Assembly (NCBI GenBank): GCA_013334325.1
Contig: JAAXXT010000003.1
Coordinates: 1 to 64,000, forward strand
Reading direction: 5' to 3'
Source of the DNA: Erysipelotrichaceae bacterium
GTDB lineage: Bacteria > Bacillota_I > Bacilli_A > Erysipelotrichales > Erysipelotrichaceae
DNA length: 64,000 nt
In this document: piece by piece, positions 16,363 through 25,461 of the stretch
How positions within the stretch are numbered: position 1 is the first letter of the stretch
How the letters are laid out: every line of letters starts with the position of its first letter
Notes under the pieces: model-generated
Told to the model about the DNA's origin: nothing
Databases searched by the model: none
What the model saw: the letters and a program-made list of their open reading frames with translations, nothing else
Program-made: the position numbers and the translations under genes

Positions 16363-17310
16363 ATGAAAAAAATACGATCGCTTATCATTATTTATCTCTT
16401 AGTTTTAAGTGGATGTACAAAAAACATCATCATCAATGAAGATCCTTATCTAAGTGATAATAAAGGTAAACTTCCAGAAGGCCGATATGAGATCAATACG
16501 CATCCTTATTATGGGGTAGGTCTTATCTTTGACTTATCGGATGAACCAGAATTTAAAGATGTCGATGTCTACATCGTTCATAGTGAAATGGAACTGGCTT
16601 TATTGATGGCCATCCATATCGAACAATTGGCCTATGATTTCTATTATGTGGAAGATAGGGAACTCGATTATGAGAAGATCTGGCCTTATTTAACAGCGCT
16701 TTTAGTCAATGAAGTAGAGATCGAAGATGGATCTTATGATGTGCCTGAAACCAATCCTACGGCGACGTATTACTCTTATAACTTTACTTATAATTTAGAA
16801 AAGACCCATAAAGTTGAGAATGCGATCGATGAATGGACCTATGAGTATAAAAGTAGCTATTTCTCAGATCACGATAAGGCTGAATACAGCCTCATGAACA
16901 TGCTGGAAGCGGTGGTCTATGATGATGCTGCACTTAACGATGAAGCACGCACAGACGATGGTTTTACGGCTATAGGAGTATTTCAAGATGGGCAGGCAGT
17001 ATGTAATGGGTATTCCCAAGCTTATATGGGACTACTTAAAGATATGGATATCCCAGCGATCTTGATCTCATCGGATGTTGATGATCATGCGTGGAATATG
17101 ATCTATATCGATGGTGAATGGAGCTATGTAGATTCGACTTGGGAAGATGATACCTATGAGACCAGTGATAATTGGTATTACTTCCTTTTAGATCAAGAGG
17201 AATTGGAATATGATCATCGTTTTGATTCAGGCAATGGAGATACTTTAAACGCTAAGGATTATCTAGAATTTGCCCATTATGTCTTTCCAAAAACAAGCGA
17301 CGCCCAATAG
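16363..17310 (+). CDS. Lipoprotein with transglutaminase-like domain
   Basis: A 315-residue protein with a lipoprotein signal peptide: KKIRSLIIIYLLVLSGC, where LSGC is the lipobox and Cys about residue 18 the lipid site. In the C-terminal half, AVCNGYSQAY supplies the catalytic Cys, SSDVDDHAWNMIYIDG the His, and SYVDSTWEDD the Asp of a transglutaminase/protease-like triad. The protein is acidic and should sit on the outer face of the membrane. Such domains act as cysteine peptidases or cross-linking enzymes on wall or surface proteins; the target is unknown. AAGGA lies 12 bases before the ATG. It is monocistronic and ends at a terminator. Confidence 0.78.
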   Translation: MKKIRSLIIIYLLVLSGCTKNIIINEDPYLSDNKGKLPEGRYEINTHPYYGVGLIFDLSDEPEFKDVDVYIVHSEMELALLMAIHIEQLAYDFYYVEDRELDYEKIWPYLTALLVNEVEIEDGSYDVPETNPTATYYSYNFTYNLEKTHKVENAIDEWTYEYKSSYFSDHDKAEYSLMNMLEAVVYDDAALNDEARTDDGFTAIGVFQDGQAVCNGYSQAYMGLLKDMDIPAILISSDVDDHAWNMIYIDGEWSYVDSTWEDDTYETSDNWYYFLLDQEELEYDHRFDSGNGDTLNAKDYLEFAHYVFPKTSDAQ

Positions 17311-17323
17311 AGCGTCGCTTTTT
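17295..17323 (+). terminator. Rho-independent terminator after the transglutaminase-like gene
   Basis: AAGCGACGC (17295-17303) pairs with GCGTCGCTT (17312-17320), followed by T. The stop codon of the gene is in the loop. Confidence 0.85.
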
Positions 17324-17334
17324 AATTCATTTAT

Positions 17335-18615
17335 TTAAGCCCAGATCAACCAAATCATCACATAGCCTGTTAAGACCGCGATGAGTGTAAACGGAACACC
17401 TATACTCATAAATTGTTTAGCGGATACTTCGTAGCCTTCTTTACGTAAGATCCCTAAACCAGCGATATTGGCGGAAGCTCCAATCGGGGTCAAGTTGCCT
17501 CCTAAGGTAGCACCACACAATAGACCGAAGTAGAGAATGGTAGGAGGAATATTTAACGATGTCGCTAAGGCAGCGACCACAGGAAGCATCGTAGCGACAT
17601 AAGGAATATTATCGATAAAGGCAGATAAGAATACAGATACCCAAACGATCAGGGTATAGACCACAAAGAGGTTTCCTCCTGAGACTTGAGCGAAGAGATT
17701 ACCAATATCGGTGATAAGACCTGCTTGTTTGATGGCCCCAATGACTACAAAGAGTCCAGCCAAGAGTAAGAGGGTCTGATAATCGATCTCTTTGATGGCA
17801 GTAACGACATTGGATGCTTTCTTGTTGAAGAGAAGCTCATAGAGTAACCCAATCATGAGCAAGATCATACAGATGATCCCATTAATGTGCGTCGCAATAA
17901 GTTCATTGCTGATAGGAAATAAAGAAGCCAGTACTAAGAGTACTACCATCGAAACCAGAAGAAAGGTTGGGAAGAAATCCGTTACTTTTTGTTTTTCTTC
18001 AAGTTCTATTCTTTTCTTTTCTTTTCTAAACAACCACAGCAACATAAACATACTAGCTAAAGCACTGACTTCTACGACCCAAAACATCCCAATTTTATTT
18101 TGATAAAAGAAGAAATCTAAGAAATTCATATTGGCAGCACCACCCAATAAGATAGATGTCGTATCCCCAACCAAAGTCGCAGCCCCTTGTAGATTACTGG
18201 ATACAGCGATCGCAATGATTGCATTGACAGGGTTGATTTTTAATTTCTTGGCGATGGTCATCGCAACAGGCGCAACCATCAATACTGTTGCGACATTATC
18301 GACGAAAGCCGAAATAATTCCCGCAAATAGCGCTAGAGAAACGATAGCCCATTGAACGTTAGGTGTTTTATCTAAGATGATGTCCGCTAAAAGGGCAGGC
18401 ATTTTAGATTCGATGAAGAGATAAACGATTCCCATCGTTCCCCCAATCATCATCAAGACATTGAAATCTATCGCTGGAAATACATTGGCGATGGGCATGA
18501 TGCCCACAAGAACGAAGAGGGATGCGGATCCTAAGGCCACATAAGTTCTGTACTTGGGGAAAATCAGCAAACAGGCGTAAGTCGATAAGAAGAGGATCAG
18601 TGCTAGTTCTTTCAT
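17335..18615 (-). CDS. ArsB/NhaD (ion transporter superfamily) permease
   Basis: A 426-residue integral membrane protein with about 11-12 helices in two related halves. Each half carries a similar loop, SAFVDNVATVLMVAP in the first and SAFIDNIPYVATMLP in the second, the re-entrant signature of the ArsB/NhaD/SLC13-like superfamily. NLTPIGASANI and LQGAATLVGDTTS are the paired cation/substrate loops. A charged linker (RKEKKRIELEEKQK) joins the halves. The substrate could be sodium/proton, arsenite or an organic anion and cannot be decided here. The promoter places the start site only about three bases before the ATG. Confidence 0.8.
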   Translation of the reverse strand: MKELALILFLSTYACLLIFPKYRTYVALGSASLFVLVGIMPIANVFPAIDFNVLMMIGGTMGIVYLFIESKMPALLADIILDKTPNVQWAIVSLALFAGIISAFVDNVATVLMVAPVAMTIAKKLKINPVNAIIAIAVSSNLQGAATLVGDTTSILLGGAANMNFLDFFFYQNKIGMFWVVEVSALASMFMLLWLFRKEKKRIELEEKQKVTDFFPTFLLVSMVVLLVLASLFPISNELIATHINGIICMILLMIGLLYELLFNKKASNVVTAIKEIDYQTLLLLAGLFVVIGAIKQAGLITDIGNLFAQVSGGNLFVVYTLIVWVSVFLSAFIDNIPYVATMLPVVAALATSLNIPPTILYFGLLCGATLGGNLTPIGASANIAGLGILRKEGYEVSAKQFMSIGVPFTLIAVLTGYVMIWLIWA

Positions 18616-18624
18616 AATGTGTAT

Positions 18625-18653
18625 ATTCTATCAAAACTGAGGACTTCGTTCAA
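18625..18653 (-). promoter_or_regulatory. Promoter of the ArsB/NhaD-like permease
   Basis: On the minus strand TTGAAC (18648-18653), 17 bases and TAGAAT (18625-18630). The predicted start site is almost at the ATG (18615), and no Shine-Dalgarno is present. Confidence 0.65.
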
Positions 18654-18718
18654 TGCTTTCTTGAAATACGGCATAGGCCTTTTAATGCGTCCTTGTTTTT
18701 GATAGAATATAAAGGCTT

Positions 18719-19096
18719 ATGAACAGATACGATAAAGGCCTGATGATTTTTATACTCGTCAGCTCACTTGTGATGTATACCACCATGGAATGGTTTGTCC
18801 GCTCTACGACTTCGGATCAAATCGTGGCCGTGGTTTATTCGTATGACAAAGAAGTATTAAGGATCGATCTTAAGGTCGATAAGTCCTATACAGTAGAAGG
18901 TACCTTAGGAACCGTTACGATCGAAGTTTTGGATGGAAAAGTAAGAGTAGAGAAAGAAACCTCGCCTTATCACTTGTGTTCTATCCAAGGTTGGGTCTCC
19001 TATGCGAATATTCCTATCGTATGTTTGCCTAATCATATCGTCATCATCATCGAAAATGGTGTCCTTAATCCTAATGATCCGGATGTGAGCTCATGA
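18719..19096 (+). CDS. NusG domain II-containing protein
   Basis: A 125-residue protein with one N-terminal membrane helix (about residues 7-24) and an outside beta-rich domain. The segment from VVAVVYSYDKEVLRIDL to GTVTIEVLDGKVRV, with the cysteines in HLCSIQGW and PIVCLPN, matches the NusG_II domain (PF07009 type) often found next to Gx transporters. The stop overlaps the start of the Gx transporter gene (ATGA). A TAGAAT box lies ten bases upstream of the ATG with no clear Shine-Dalgarno. The function of the pair is not established; in other Firmicutes they occur near flavin-based electron-transfer genes. Confidence 0.72.
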   Translation: MNRYDKGLMIFILVSSLVMYTTMEWFVRSTTSDQIVAVVYSYDKEVLRIDLKVDKSYTVEGTLGTVTIEVLDGKVRVEKETSPYHLCSIQGWVSYANIPIVCLPNHIVIIIENGVLNPNDPDVSS

Positions 19097-19608
19097 GAAA
19101 GCGTTCAGCTACTCGTCGAATGACCTTACTGACGATGCTTTTAGCGATGAGTATCCTTCTACATATGATCGAACCTGCTTTACCTATTCCAGTCCCTGGT
19201 GTCAAATTAGGTCTAGCCAACATTTTAGGTTTGATCACCTTGTATCTCTTTGGGATCAAAGAAATGATGACCATCAATATCATGCGTGTCTTGATGGCGT
19301 CCTTATTAAGAGGCATCATCTTTGGGACAGGTTTTTGGTTGAGTATGTCTGGGATGCTGCTTAGTTCATTGATTACCATCCTCTTATTTAAGCAAAACAA
19401 ATTCACCAAGATAGGGATCTCTATGGCTTCCTCGGCTTTTCACGGGGTAGGTCAGATCCTTGCCTTGATCTTCATCAACAACACCGTGATGATGATCTAT
19501 TGGTTGCCTATGTTATGGTTTAGTTCCGTACCTACTGGGTACATCACAGGAACACTTAGTATCCAAGTCTTGAAACGTTTAAAAGTGACAGAAAGAAATC
19601 GTGTATGA
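19093..19608 (+). CDS. Gx transporter family protein (heptaprenyl diphosphate synthase component I-like)
   Basis: A 171-residue membrane protein with four or five helices. LPIPVPGVKLGLANI is the typical block of the PF07456 Gx transporter family, and GTGFWLSMSGMLLS and SAFHGVGQI are further conserved stretches. These proteins resemble small ECF-type S components and may bring in an isoprenoid or flavin-related compound, but no substrate is proven. It overlaps the NusG-II gene upstream and the first ABC exporter gene downstream (ATGA at 19605), so all four genes form one operon. Confidence 0.75.
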   Translation: MRKRSATRRMTLLTMLLAMSILLHMIEPALPIPVPGVKLGLANILGLITLYLFGIKEMMTINIMRVLMASLLRGIIFGTGFWLSMSGMLLSSLITILLFKQNKFTKIGISMASSAFHGVGQILALIFINNTVMMIYWLPMLWFSSVPTGYITGTLSIQVLKRLKVTERNRV

Positions 19609-21425
19609 AAAAAATAAAAGAGAAGAAAAATACAATACAAAAAATGAAGTTCATCATAACTTTTATGGATGGACAAAAATTTAAGTTCCTTGTGTTGATG
19701 GGAGTAGTTCTCATCTATGTGGGGCTATCTTTATTATCGCCTATCCTATTTCAATTTTTGATCGACAATGTCATCAAACAGGATCCATTAAACAATCCGT
19801 TGATGAGTTGGTATTCTGGTTTATTTGGGGGAGTTGATTTGATCCGTAAGAACTTATGGCTTGGGGCTCTGATGATCATTTCGGTCAATCTTTTAACCCT
19901 AAGCCTTCAGTTTTTTAGAGGGAAATGGAATGGACAGATCTCTGAGATCTTCGCTGAGAAATTAAGAAATGCCTTGTTTTCTCATCTTCAGCATTTGCCT
20001 TATGCCTATCATCAGAAATCTAAAACAGGGGATCTGATCCAACGTTGTACCTCAGATGTCGATACTGTACGTCGTTTTATCGCTGGACAATTCTCTGAAA
20101 TGTTATATGCATTTGCGGTAACCATCATAGCGATGGTGGTCTTGTTTAATGTCTACGCACCTTTGGCGTGGATCGCAATCATTGCCTTACCGATCATCTT
20201 TATCTTTGCCTATGTCTTCTTCATCAAGATGCAAGAATTTTTTAAGAAATCTGATGAAGCTGAAGGTTATTTATCGAATACGATCCAAGAAAACTTAGCA
20301 GGAGTAAGAGTCGTAAAGGCTTTTAATCGAGAAGTCTATGAAGCTGAGAAGTTTGATGAAAAAAATAAGACCTATAAGAACCTTACCTATCGATTGATCG
20401 AACTCTTAGGTTTCTATTGGGGTTTCTCAGATTTTATCTGTTTGACACAGATCTTAGTTGTTGTCTTGTTTGGAATCAGTTTCGCTCAACAGGGTTTCCT
20501 TACTGTAGGACAATTCTTTATCTTCATCTCTTATGAAGGAATGATCCTATGGCCTATTCGTAACGTAGGAAGAATCTTATCGGATATGGGCAAGATGTTG
20601 GTTTCTATTGGTCGTCTACAAGAAGTTCTAGATAGTCCAGTTGAACCTTTAGAAGAAGGCATTACGCCTGAGATCCAAGGGGACATCGTCTTTGATCATG
20701 TGTACTTCAAATATGAAGATGGAGAACAAGAAGTTCTAAAAGATGTTAGCTTTACCGTTAAACAAGGTCAAACGATTGCTTTATTAGGTCCTACAGGATC
20801 AGGAAAGAGTTCTTTGGTTCATCTACTCACAAGGCTCTACGATTATCAGAAAGGTTCTATTACCCTAAACGGAACAGAACTTAAAGAAATACAAAGACAT
20901 CATCTACGTAAAAACATAGGGATCGTTCTACAAGAGCCTTTCTTATTCTCTAAGACCATTTTAGAAAACATTAGATTGGCTAATCCTAATGCGAATGAAA
21001 GACAGGTTATTGAAGCCGCTAAAGCAGCTTCCGTTCATCGCGTGATCAATGAATTTGATTTAGGCTATAAAACTTTGGTTGGGGAAAAAGGTGTTACCTT
21101 ATCTGGTGGACAGAAACAACGTATCGCCATCGCAAGAACCATCATCAATAAATCACCGATCTTGATCTTCGATGATTCATTGAGCGCAGTTGATACAGAA
21201 ACCGATGCGTCTATTAGAAGAGCCTTAAAAGAACTATCTGGAGGGTTGACCACCTTCATCATTACCCATAGAGTAGCGACAGCACAGGCTGCAGATCAAA
21301 TCGTGGTGCTTCAAGATGGTGGGGTCGCACAGATGGGTACCCATAGTGAACTCGTCAAACAGGAAGGCTTATATGCCCGTATCGTTGAGATCCAAGGTCG
21401 TATGATAGAAGGAGAAGCAGCATGA
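19605..21425 (+). CDS. ABC exporter subunit with degenerate Walker B (heterodimer half 1)
   Basis: A 606-residue half-transporter with six membrane helices, followed by an ATPase domain. Walker A is GPTGSGKSS (about 394-402), the signature is LSGGQKQRIAIAR (about 499), and Walker B reads LIFDDSLSAVD, with Asp in place of the catalytic Glu. A consensus signature with a non-catalytic Walker B is typical of the BmrC/LmrC-like half of heterodimeric multidrug exporters. The next gene carries the complementary set. The stop overlaps the following ATG. The substrate is unknown; drugs or lipids are likely from the family. Confidence 0.88.
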   Translation: MKKIKEKKNTIQKMKFIITFMDGQKFKFLVLMGVVLIYVGLSLLSPILFQFLIDNVIKQDPLNNPLMSWYSGLFGGVDLIRKNLWLGALMIISVNLLTLSLQFFRGKWNGQISEIFAEKLRNALFSHLQHLPYAYHQKSKTGDLIQRCTSDVDTVRRFIAGQFSEMLYAFAVTIIAMVVLFNVYAPLAWIAIIALPIIFIFAYVFFIKMQEFFKKSDEAEGYLSNTIQENLAGVRVVKAFNREVYEAEKFDEKNKTYKNLTYRLIELLGFYWGFSDFICLTQILVVVLFGISFAQQGFLTVGQFFIFISYEGMILWPIRNVGRILSDMGKMLVSIGRLQEVLDSPVEPLEEGITPEIQGDIVFDHVYFKYEDGEQEVLKDVSFTVKQGQTIALLGPTGSGKSSLVHLLTRLYDYQKGSITLNGTELKEIQRHHLRKNIGIVLQEPFLFSKTILENIRLANPNANERQVIEAAKAASVHRVINEFDLGYKTLVGEKGVTLSGGQKQRIAIARTIINKSPILIFDDSLSAVDTETDASIRRALKELSGGLTTFIITHRVATAQAADQIVVLQDGGVAQMGTHSELVKQEGLYARIVEIQGRMIEGEAA

Positions 21426-23296
21426 GTGAACATTTCGAAGAACAAGATTTTAATACAGATAAACTAGATACGCATCTATGGCGTAAGATTTTCGGTTATT
21501 TAATGAAGTATAAGAAGAATCTTATTTTCTTGATTTTCTTGATGGTTGCGATTGCCTCCATCGACGTTGGTTTTCCTTTGATGAATCGTTATGCGATGGA
21601 TTACTTCATTGAAGGTAATGGTTCTCAAAGTACTTTATGGATCTATGGCTTAGGTTATTTTGGGATGATCTGCGTTCAAGGTCTCGTCGTTTTCTTCTTT
21701 ATTCAACAAGCAGGTAAGATCGAAATGGAGTTTGCCTATGACATGCGTAATCGTGCCTTTAGAAAACTTCAGGAACTTTCGTTTACCTATTTCGATAAGA
21801 CCCCTTTAGGATGGATCATGGCTCGTATGACCTCAGATATCGGTCGTTTAGCGGAGATCGTCTCTTGGTCTTTGATCGATATGGTGTGGGGATTAACGGT
21901 CATGACTGGGGTCACCATCATTATGTTTATCGTCGATTGGAAGATGGCACTATTGATCTTGATGGTGGTGCCTGTCTTAGCCTTTATATCAGTTAAGTTT
22001 CAACGTAAGATCTTAGATAAATATCGTTTGACCCGTAAGATCAATTCTCAGATCACAGGAGCTTTCTCAGAAGGTATCACAGGCGCAAAGACTTCTAAGA
22101 CCTTGGTTCTAGAAGATAGCCAAATCAAAGACTTCAAAGAATTGACGAATAAACTATCTCGTGAAGCAATTTCAGCTCATATCTTAGCTTCGATCTTTAT
22201 GCCTATCGTTATGGGCTTAGGTGCCTTTAGTTTAGCGATGATCTTATGGGTCGGAGGTCAACAGGTCTTAGTTGGGACGATGAGCTTTGGGACACTTATG
22301 TTGTATACGCAATACGCTGGATCTTTCTTTGAACCACTAAGACAATTGGCTCGTCTATTGGCTGAATTCCAAATGGCCCAAGCTTCTGCGGAACGTGTCT
22401 TGACCTTGGTCAATACAGAAGCGGATCTTATCGATACGAAAGAAGTCATTGAATCGTATGGGACGATCCTTAATCCGATCACTACAGGGTATCATCGTTT
22501 AAAAGGGGAAGTCCGCTTCAACGATGTATCCTTCGCTTATAAAGCCGCAGAACCTGTCTTGACGCATTTTAATCTTGAGGTCAAATCAGGACAAACCATT
22601 GCCTTGGTTGGAGAAACAGGCAGTGGAAAAAGCACCATCGTTAATTTGCTTTGTCGATTCTATGAACCCAATGATGGCTTCATCAGTATCGATGGGATAC
22701 CTCTAAAAGAACGCTCAGTCGGATGGCTTCATTCTAACCTAGGTTATGTCCTACAAGCGCCTCATTTGTTTTCTGGTTCCGTACGAGAAAACATTCGCTA
22801 TGGAAGACTTGACGCGACTGATGAAGAAATCGAAACTGCAGCTCGTTTGGTTGACGCGCATGATTTCATCACTAAACTCGATAAAGGCTACTTGACCGAT
22901 GTCGGAGAAGGTGGTAATCGTTTATCTACAGGTCAGAAACAACTGATCTCCTTTGCGCGTGCTGTCATCGCTGATCCTAGTATCTTCGTCTTAGATGAAG
23001 CTACTTCATCGATCGACACAGAAACTGAACAAATTATCCAAAAAGCCATCGAAAATCTTATGAAAGATCGTACATCGTTCATCATCGCTCATCGTCTATC
23101 GACGATCGTGAATGCGGATCGTATTTTGGTTATACGTAAAGGTCTGATCGTAGAAGACGGGATCCATCATGAGCTTATGATGAAGCATGGATATTACTAT
23201 CGTTTATACACCAATCAATTCAATGAAGACCTACAAAATCAATTGCTTAATCTACATGAAAGCGATGAAGAAGCCAGTCTATCTTTTGAGCATTAA
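21422..23296 (+). CDS. ABC exporter subunit with canonical Walker B (heterodimer half 2)
   Basis: A 624-residue half-transporter partner of the preceding gene, six helices plus ATPase. Walker A is GETGSGKST (about 397-405), Walker B is FVLDEATSSID with the catalytic Glu, while the signature is the weaker LSTGQKQLISFAR. Together with the first subunit this gives one consensus ATP site (this Walker motifs, partner LSGGQ) and one degenerate site, the LmrCD/BmrCD/TM287-288 arrangement. Start overlaps the stop of the partner (ATGA). The acidic C-terminal tail after the ATPase is short. Confidence 0.88.
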   Translation: MSEHFEEQDFNTDKLDTHLWRKIFGYLMKYKKNLIFLIFLMVAIASIDVGFPLMNRYAMDYFIEGNGSQSTLWIYGLGYFGMICVQGLVVFFFIQQAGKIEMEFAYDMRNRAFRKLQELSFTYFDKTPLGWIMARMTSDIGRLAEIVSWSLIDMVWGLTVMTGVTIIMFIVDWKMALLILMVVPVLAFISVKFQRKILDKYRLTRKINSQITGAFSEGITGAKTSKTLVLEDSQIKDFKELTNKLSREAISAHILASIFMPIVMGLGAFSLAMILWVGGQQVLVGTMSFGTLMLYTQYAGSFFEPLRQLARLLAEFQMAQASAERVLTLVNTEADLIDTKEVIESYGTILNPITTGYHRLKGEVRFNDVSFAYKAAEPVLTHFNLEVKSGQTIALVGETGSGKSTIVNLLCRFYEPNDGFISIDGIPLKERSVGWLHSNLGYVLQAPHLFSGSVRENIRYGRLDATDEEIETAARLVDAHDFITKLDKGYLTDVGEGGNRLSTGQKQLISFARAVIADPSIFVLDEATSSIDTETEQIIQKAIENLMKDRTSFIIAHRLSTIVNADRILVIRKGLIVEDGIHHELMMKHGYYYRLYTNQFNEDLQNQLLNLHESDEEASLSFEH

Positions 23297-23325
23297 TTCA
23301 TCTATAATCATTCTAAGAGGAAATT

Positions 23326-23817
23326 ATGAATCTACACTTAAGCGACATTAGACAGCTTCAATCTGAACTCGATGAACAGATCATGGCCAATCATAAGGTG
23401 ACTCGATCTGAGACCAAAACCAAGAGGATCTTGGCTTTATTGGTTGAGATCGGAGAACTGGCCAATGAGACCCGTTGTTTTAAGTTTTGGAGCTTTAAGA
23501 AAGCCAGTGAAAAGGAAGTCTTATTGGAAGAACTGGGAGATTGTGTTCATTTTACGATCTCACTAGGGATAGATCTTCATGATGATTCAACGGAAATGGC
23601 TTTTATAGCAAGAGATGCTTCGTTGAGTGAACAATTCATCGATTGGATGGATGAGACCAGTAAACTAAAAACAGAGTTCAATCTTAAACGATATAAGATC
23701 GTATTATCATATATTGGGTCTATAGCTTTAGCGATGGGCTTTGATGCCCAAGATGTCTATGATTTTTATGAGAAGAAGAATGAGATCAACCATCATCGTC
23801 AGCAGAACAACTACTGA
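23326..23817 (+). CDS. All-alpha dUTPase-like (MazG-related) nucleotide pyrophosphatase
   Basis: A 163-residue helical protein. VEIGELANETRCFKFWS and EELGDCVHFTISLGID contain the paired ExxE/ExxD magnesium-binding motifs of the all-alpha NTP pyrophosphatase superfamily; the spacing and the KFWS block match the dimeric dUTPase_2 group. It would convert dUTP to dUMP and keep uracil out of DNA. AAGAGG precedes the ATG and a TATAAT at 23303-23308 suggests its own promoter. It is followed 12 bases later by the aminopeptidase gene. Confidence 0.72.
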   Translation: MNLHLSDIRQLQSELDEQIMANHKVTRSETKTKRILALLVEIGELANETRCFKFWSFKKASEKEVLLEELGDCVHFTISLGIDLHDDSTEMAFIARDASLSEQFIDWMDETSKLKTEFNLKRYKIVLSYIGSIALAMGFDAQDVYDFYEKKNEINHHRQQNNY

Positions 23818-23828
23818 GAAGGAGAGAC

Positions 23829-24947
23829 ATGGAAAAACAAAAGAAGATCGAACATTTAGAAGATGCGTATGGGGTCGTCAATTTAGAAATGATGGAAGCT
23901 TTTACTTCAGCTGATGGGATATCAGGCTGCGAGAAACAAGCGACCAGAGTCATGAAACACTTTATTACACCGTTTGTGGATGAAGTGACCTATGATAATC
24001 TAGGATCTTTGATCGCCCTTAAAAAGGGAAATGGAAAAGGTCCTAAGGTCATGCTTTCAGGACATATCGATGAGATCGGTTTTGTGGTTAGAGCCATCGA
24101 TGAGAAAGGTTTCATTAGATTAGCGCCTGTTGGTGGATGGTGGGGACACGTTTTATTGTCTCAGCCCGTCATCATTACTACACGTTCAAATGCGAAATTC
24201 GTAGGGGTCATTGGTTCTAAACCTCCTCATGGATTACCACCAGAAGTTAGATCTAAAGTCATGGAAGTCAAAGATCTCTTCGTTGATCTTGGGGTCAAAA
24301 ATAAAGAAGAAGTAGAACTTTTAGGGATCAAACCAGGTGATATGGTTACCCCTAAATCAGAGTTCACCATTATGGCCAATCCGAACTATTTAATGGCCAA
24401 AGCTTGGGACAATCGTGTTGGGGCTTTGATTGCGACTCAAGTTTTGATGAACTTGAAAGATGTGAAACACAGTGCTGATGTCTATGCGGTAGGTACCGTT
24501 CAAGAAGAAGTTGGTTTAAGAGGCGCTAAGACAGCGACCTATGCGGTCAAACCTGATCTAGGGATCGCCGTCGATGTGACTGTCGCCAATGATATGCCGG
24601 GAAGTGAACCTGGGACGAAGATGGGCGTGGGGATTACCTTAGCTGTTCAAGATTCATCTCATTTAGGTCATCGTGGATTATTAGATCTTCTCGCTGATCT
24701 CTCAAAAGAACTTAAATTGGATGTTCAATATGATACCTTGTTGGCAGGAGGAACCGATTCAGGTGAACTCCATAAATCCTTTGATGGGGTAGTCAATTGT
24801 ACTCTATCTATTCCTGCTCGTTATATCCATTCTCATCGTGCTTTGATCCATCGTAAAGATTATTGTGATACGATCACCTTGCTTACTGAATTTGTGAAGC
24901 GTGTTGATTGGGATCTCATCGAAAAGCTAAGAAGCAGTAATCGATAA
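23829..24947 (+). CDS. M42 family metallopeptidase (deblocking/glutamyl aminopeptidase)
   Basis: A 372-residue cytosolic aminopeptidase of the FrvX/PepA type. Metal ligands and catalytic acids appear in order: GHIDEIGF (His), AWDNRVGA (bridging Asp), QEEVGLRGA (catalytic and ligand Glu), DVTVANDMPG (Asp) and SHRALIHRKD (His). The insert that forms the PDZ-like apical domain lies at about residues 110-180. These enzymes form dodecameric shells and trim peptides released by proteases. GAAGGAGAG is well placed before the ATG. It ends at a terminator. Confidence 0.88.
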   Translation: MEKQKKIEHLEDAYGVVNLEMMEAFTSADGISGCEKQATRVMKHFITPFVDEVTYDNLGSLIALKKGNGKGPKVMLSGHIDEIGFVVRAIDEKGFIRLAPVGGWWGHVLLSQPVIITTRSNAKFVGVIGSKPPHGLPPEVRSKVMEVKDLFVDLGVKNKEEVELLGIKPGDMVTPKSEFTIMANPNYLMAKAWDNRVGALIATQVLMNLKDVKHSADVYAVGTVQEEVGLRGAKTATYAVKPDLGIAVDVTVANDMPGSEPGTKMGVGITLAVQDSSHLGHRGLLDLLADLSKELKLDVQYDTLLAGGTDSGELHKSFDGVVNCTLSIPARYIHSHRALIHRKDYCDTITLLTEFVKRVDWDLIEKLRSSNR

Positions 24948-24952
24948 GCCGT

Positions 24953-24980
24953 GCCTTTCCCTAAAGGGAGAGGCTTTTTT
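24953..24980 (+). terminator. Rho-independent terminator after the M42 peptidase
   Basis: GCCTTTCCC (24953-24961) pairs with GGGAGAGGC (24966-24974), one mismatch, followed by six T. Confidence 0.78.
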
Positions 24981-24996
24981 CTGTTATAATGTCGTT

Positions 24997-25461
24997 ATGA
25001 AAAAAATGGAATGGTTCACACTCTTATTTGTTTTGGGCTTAGATGCTGCCACTAAAACATTGATTAGTACCTTGATTCCTTATGGCTCCGATGTGGTCGT
25101 CATCAAGGATTTCTTTTGGTTAACTTATCTTAAAAATACAGGTGCTGCTTGGAGCTTTATGGAAGGCCAGCAATGGTTCTTTATTCTCTTAGCTGCGATT
25201 GCTTGTGTGGTCATGGGTGTTTTCTTTATCAAGTCGGATAAAAAGTCGACATGGTTAAGATACGCTTTGATCTTTATGTTTGTAGGTGCGTTTGGTAATT
25301 TGATTGATCGATTGACTGTTGGTGGGGTAAGAGACTTCTTAGCCTTCAATATCTTTGGTTATCATTTCCCTGTCTTTAATGTGGCAGATATGGCCTTGAA
25401 TGTAGGAGTTGCGTGTATGATCATTGAGACCATTTTAGATGAAAGAAGAAAACATGCCTGA
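24997..25461 (+). CDS. lspA: Lipoprotein signal peptidase (SPase II)
   Basis: A 154-residue membrane protease with four helices that removes signal peptides from prolipoproteins. The catalytic aspartates lie in GNLIDR and VFNVADMALN, and LKNTGAAWSF is the conserved first block. TATAAT (24985-24990) is followed by six bases and the ATG, with no Shine-Dalgarno, so the mRNA is probably leaderless. The 3' end overlaps the rluD start, the same lspA-rluD order as in Bacillus. Its substrates in this window include the transglutaminase-like lipoprotein. Confidence 0.93.
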   Translation: MKKMEWFTLLFVLGLDAATKTLISTLIPYGSDVVVIKDFFWLTYLKNTGAAWSFMEGQQWFFILLAAIACVVMGVFFIKSDKKSTWLRYALIFMFVGAFGNLIDRLTVGGVRDFLAFNIFGYHFPVFNVADMALNVGVACMIIETILDERRKHA

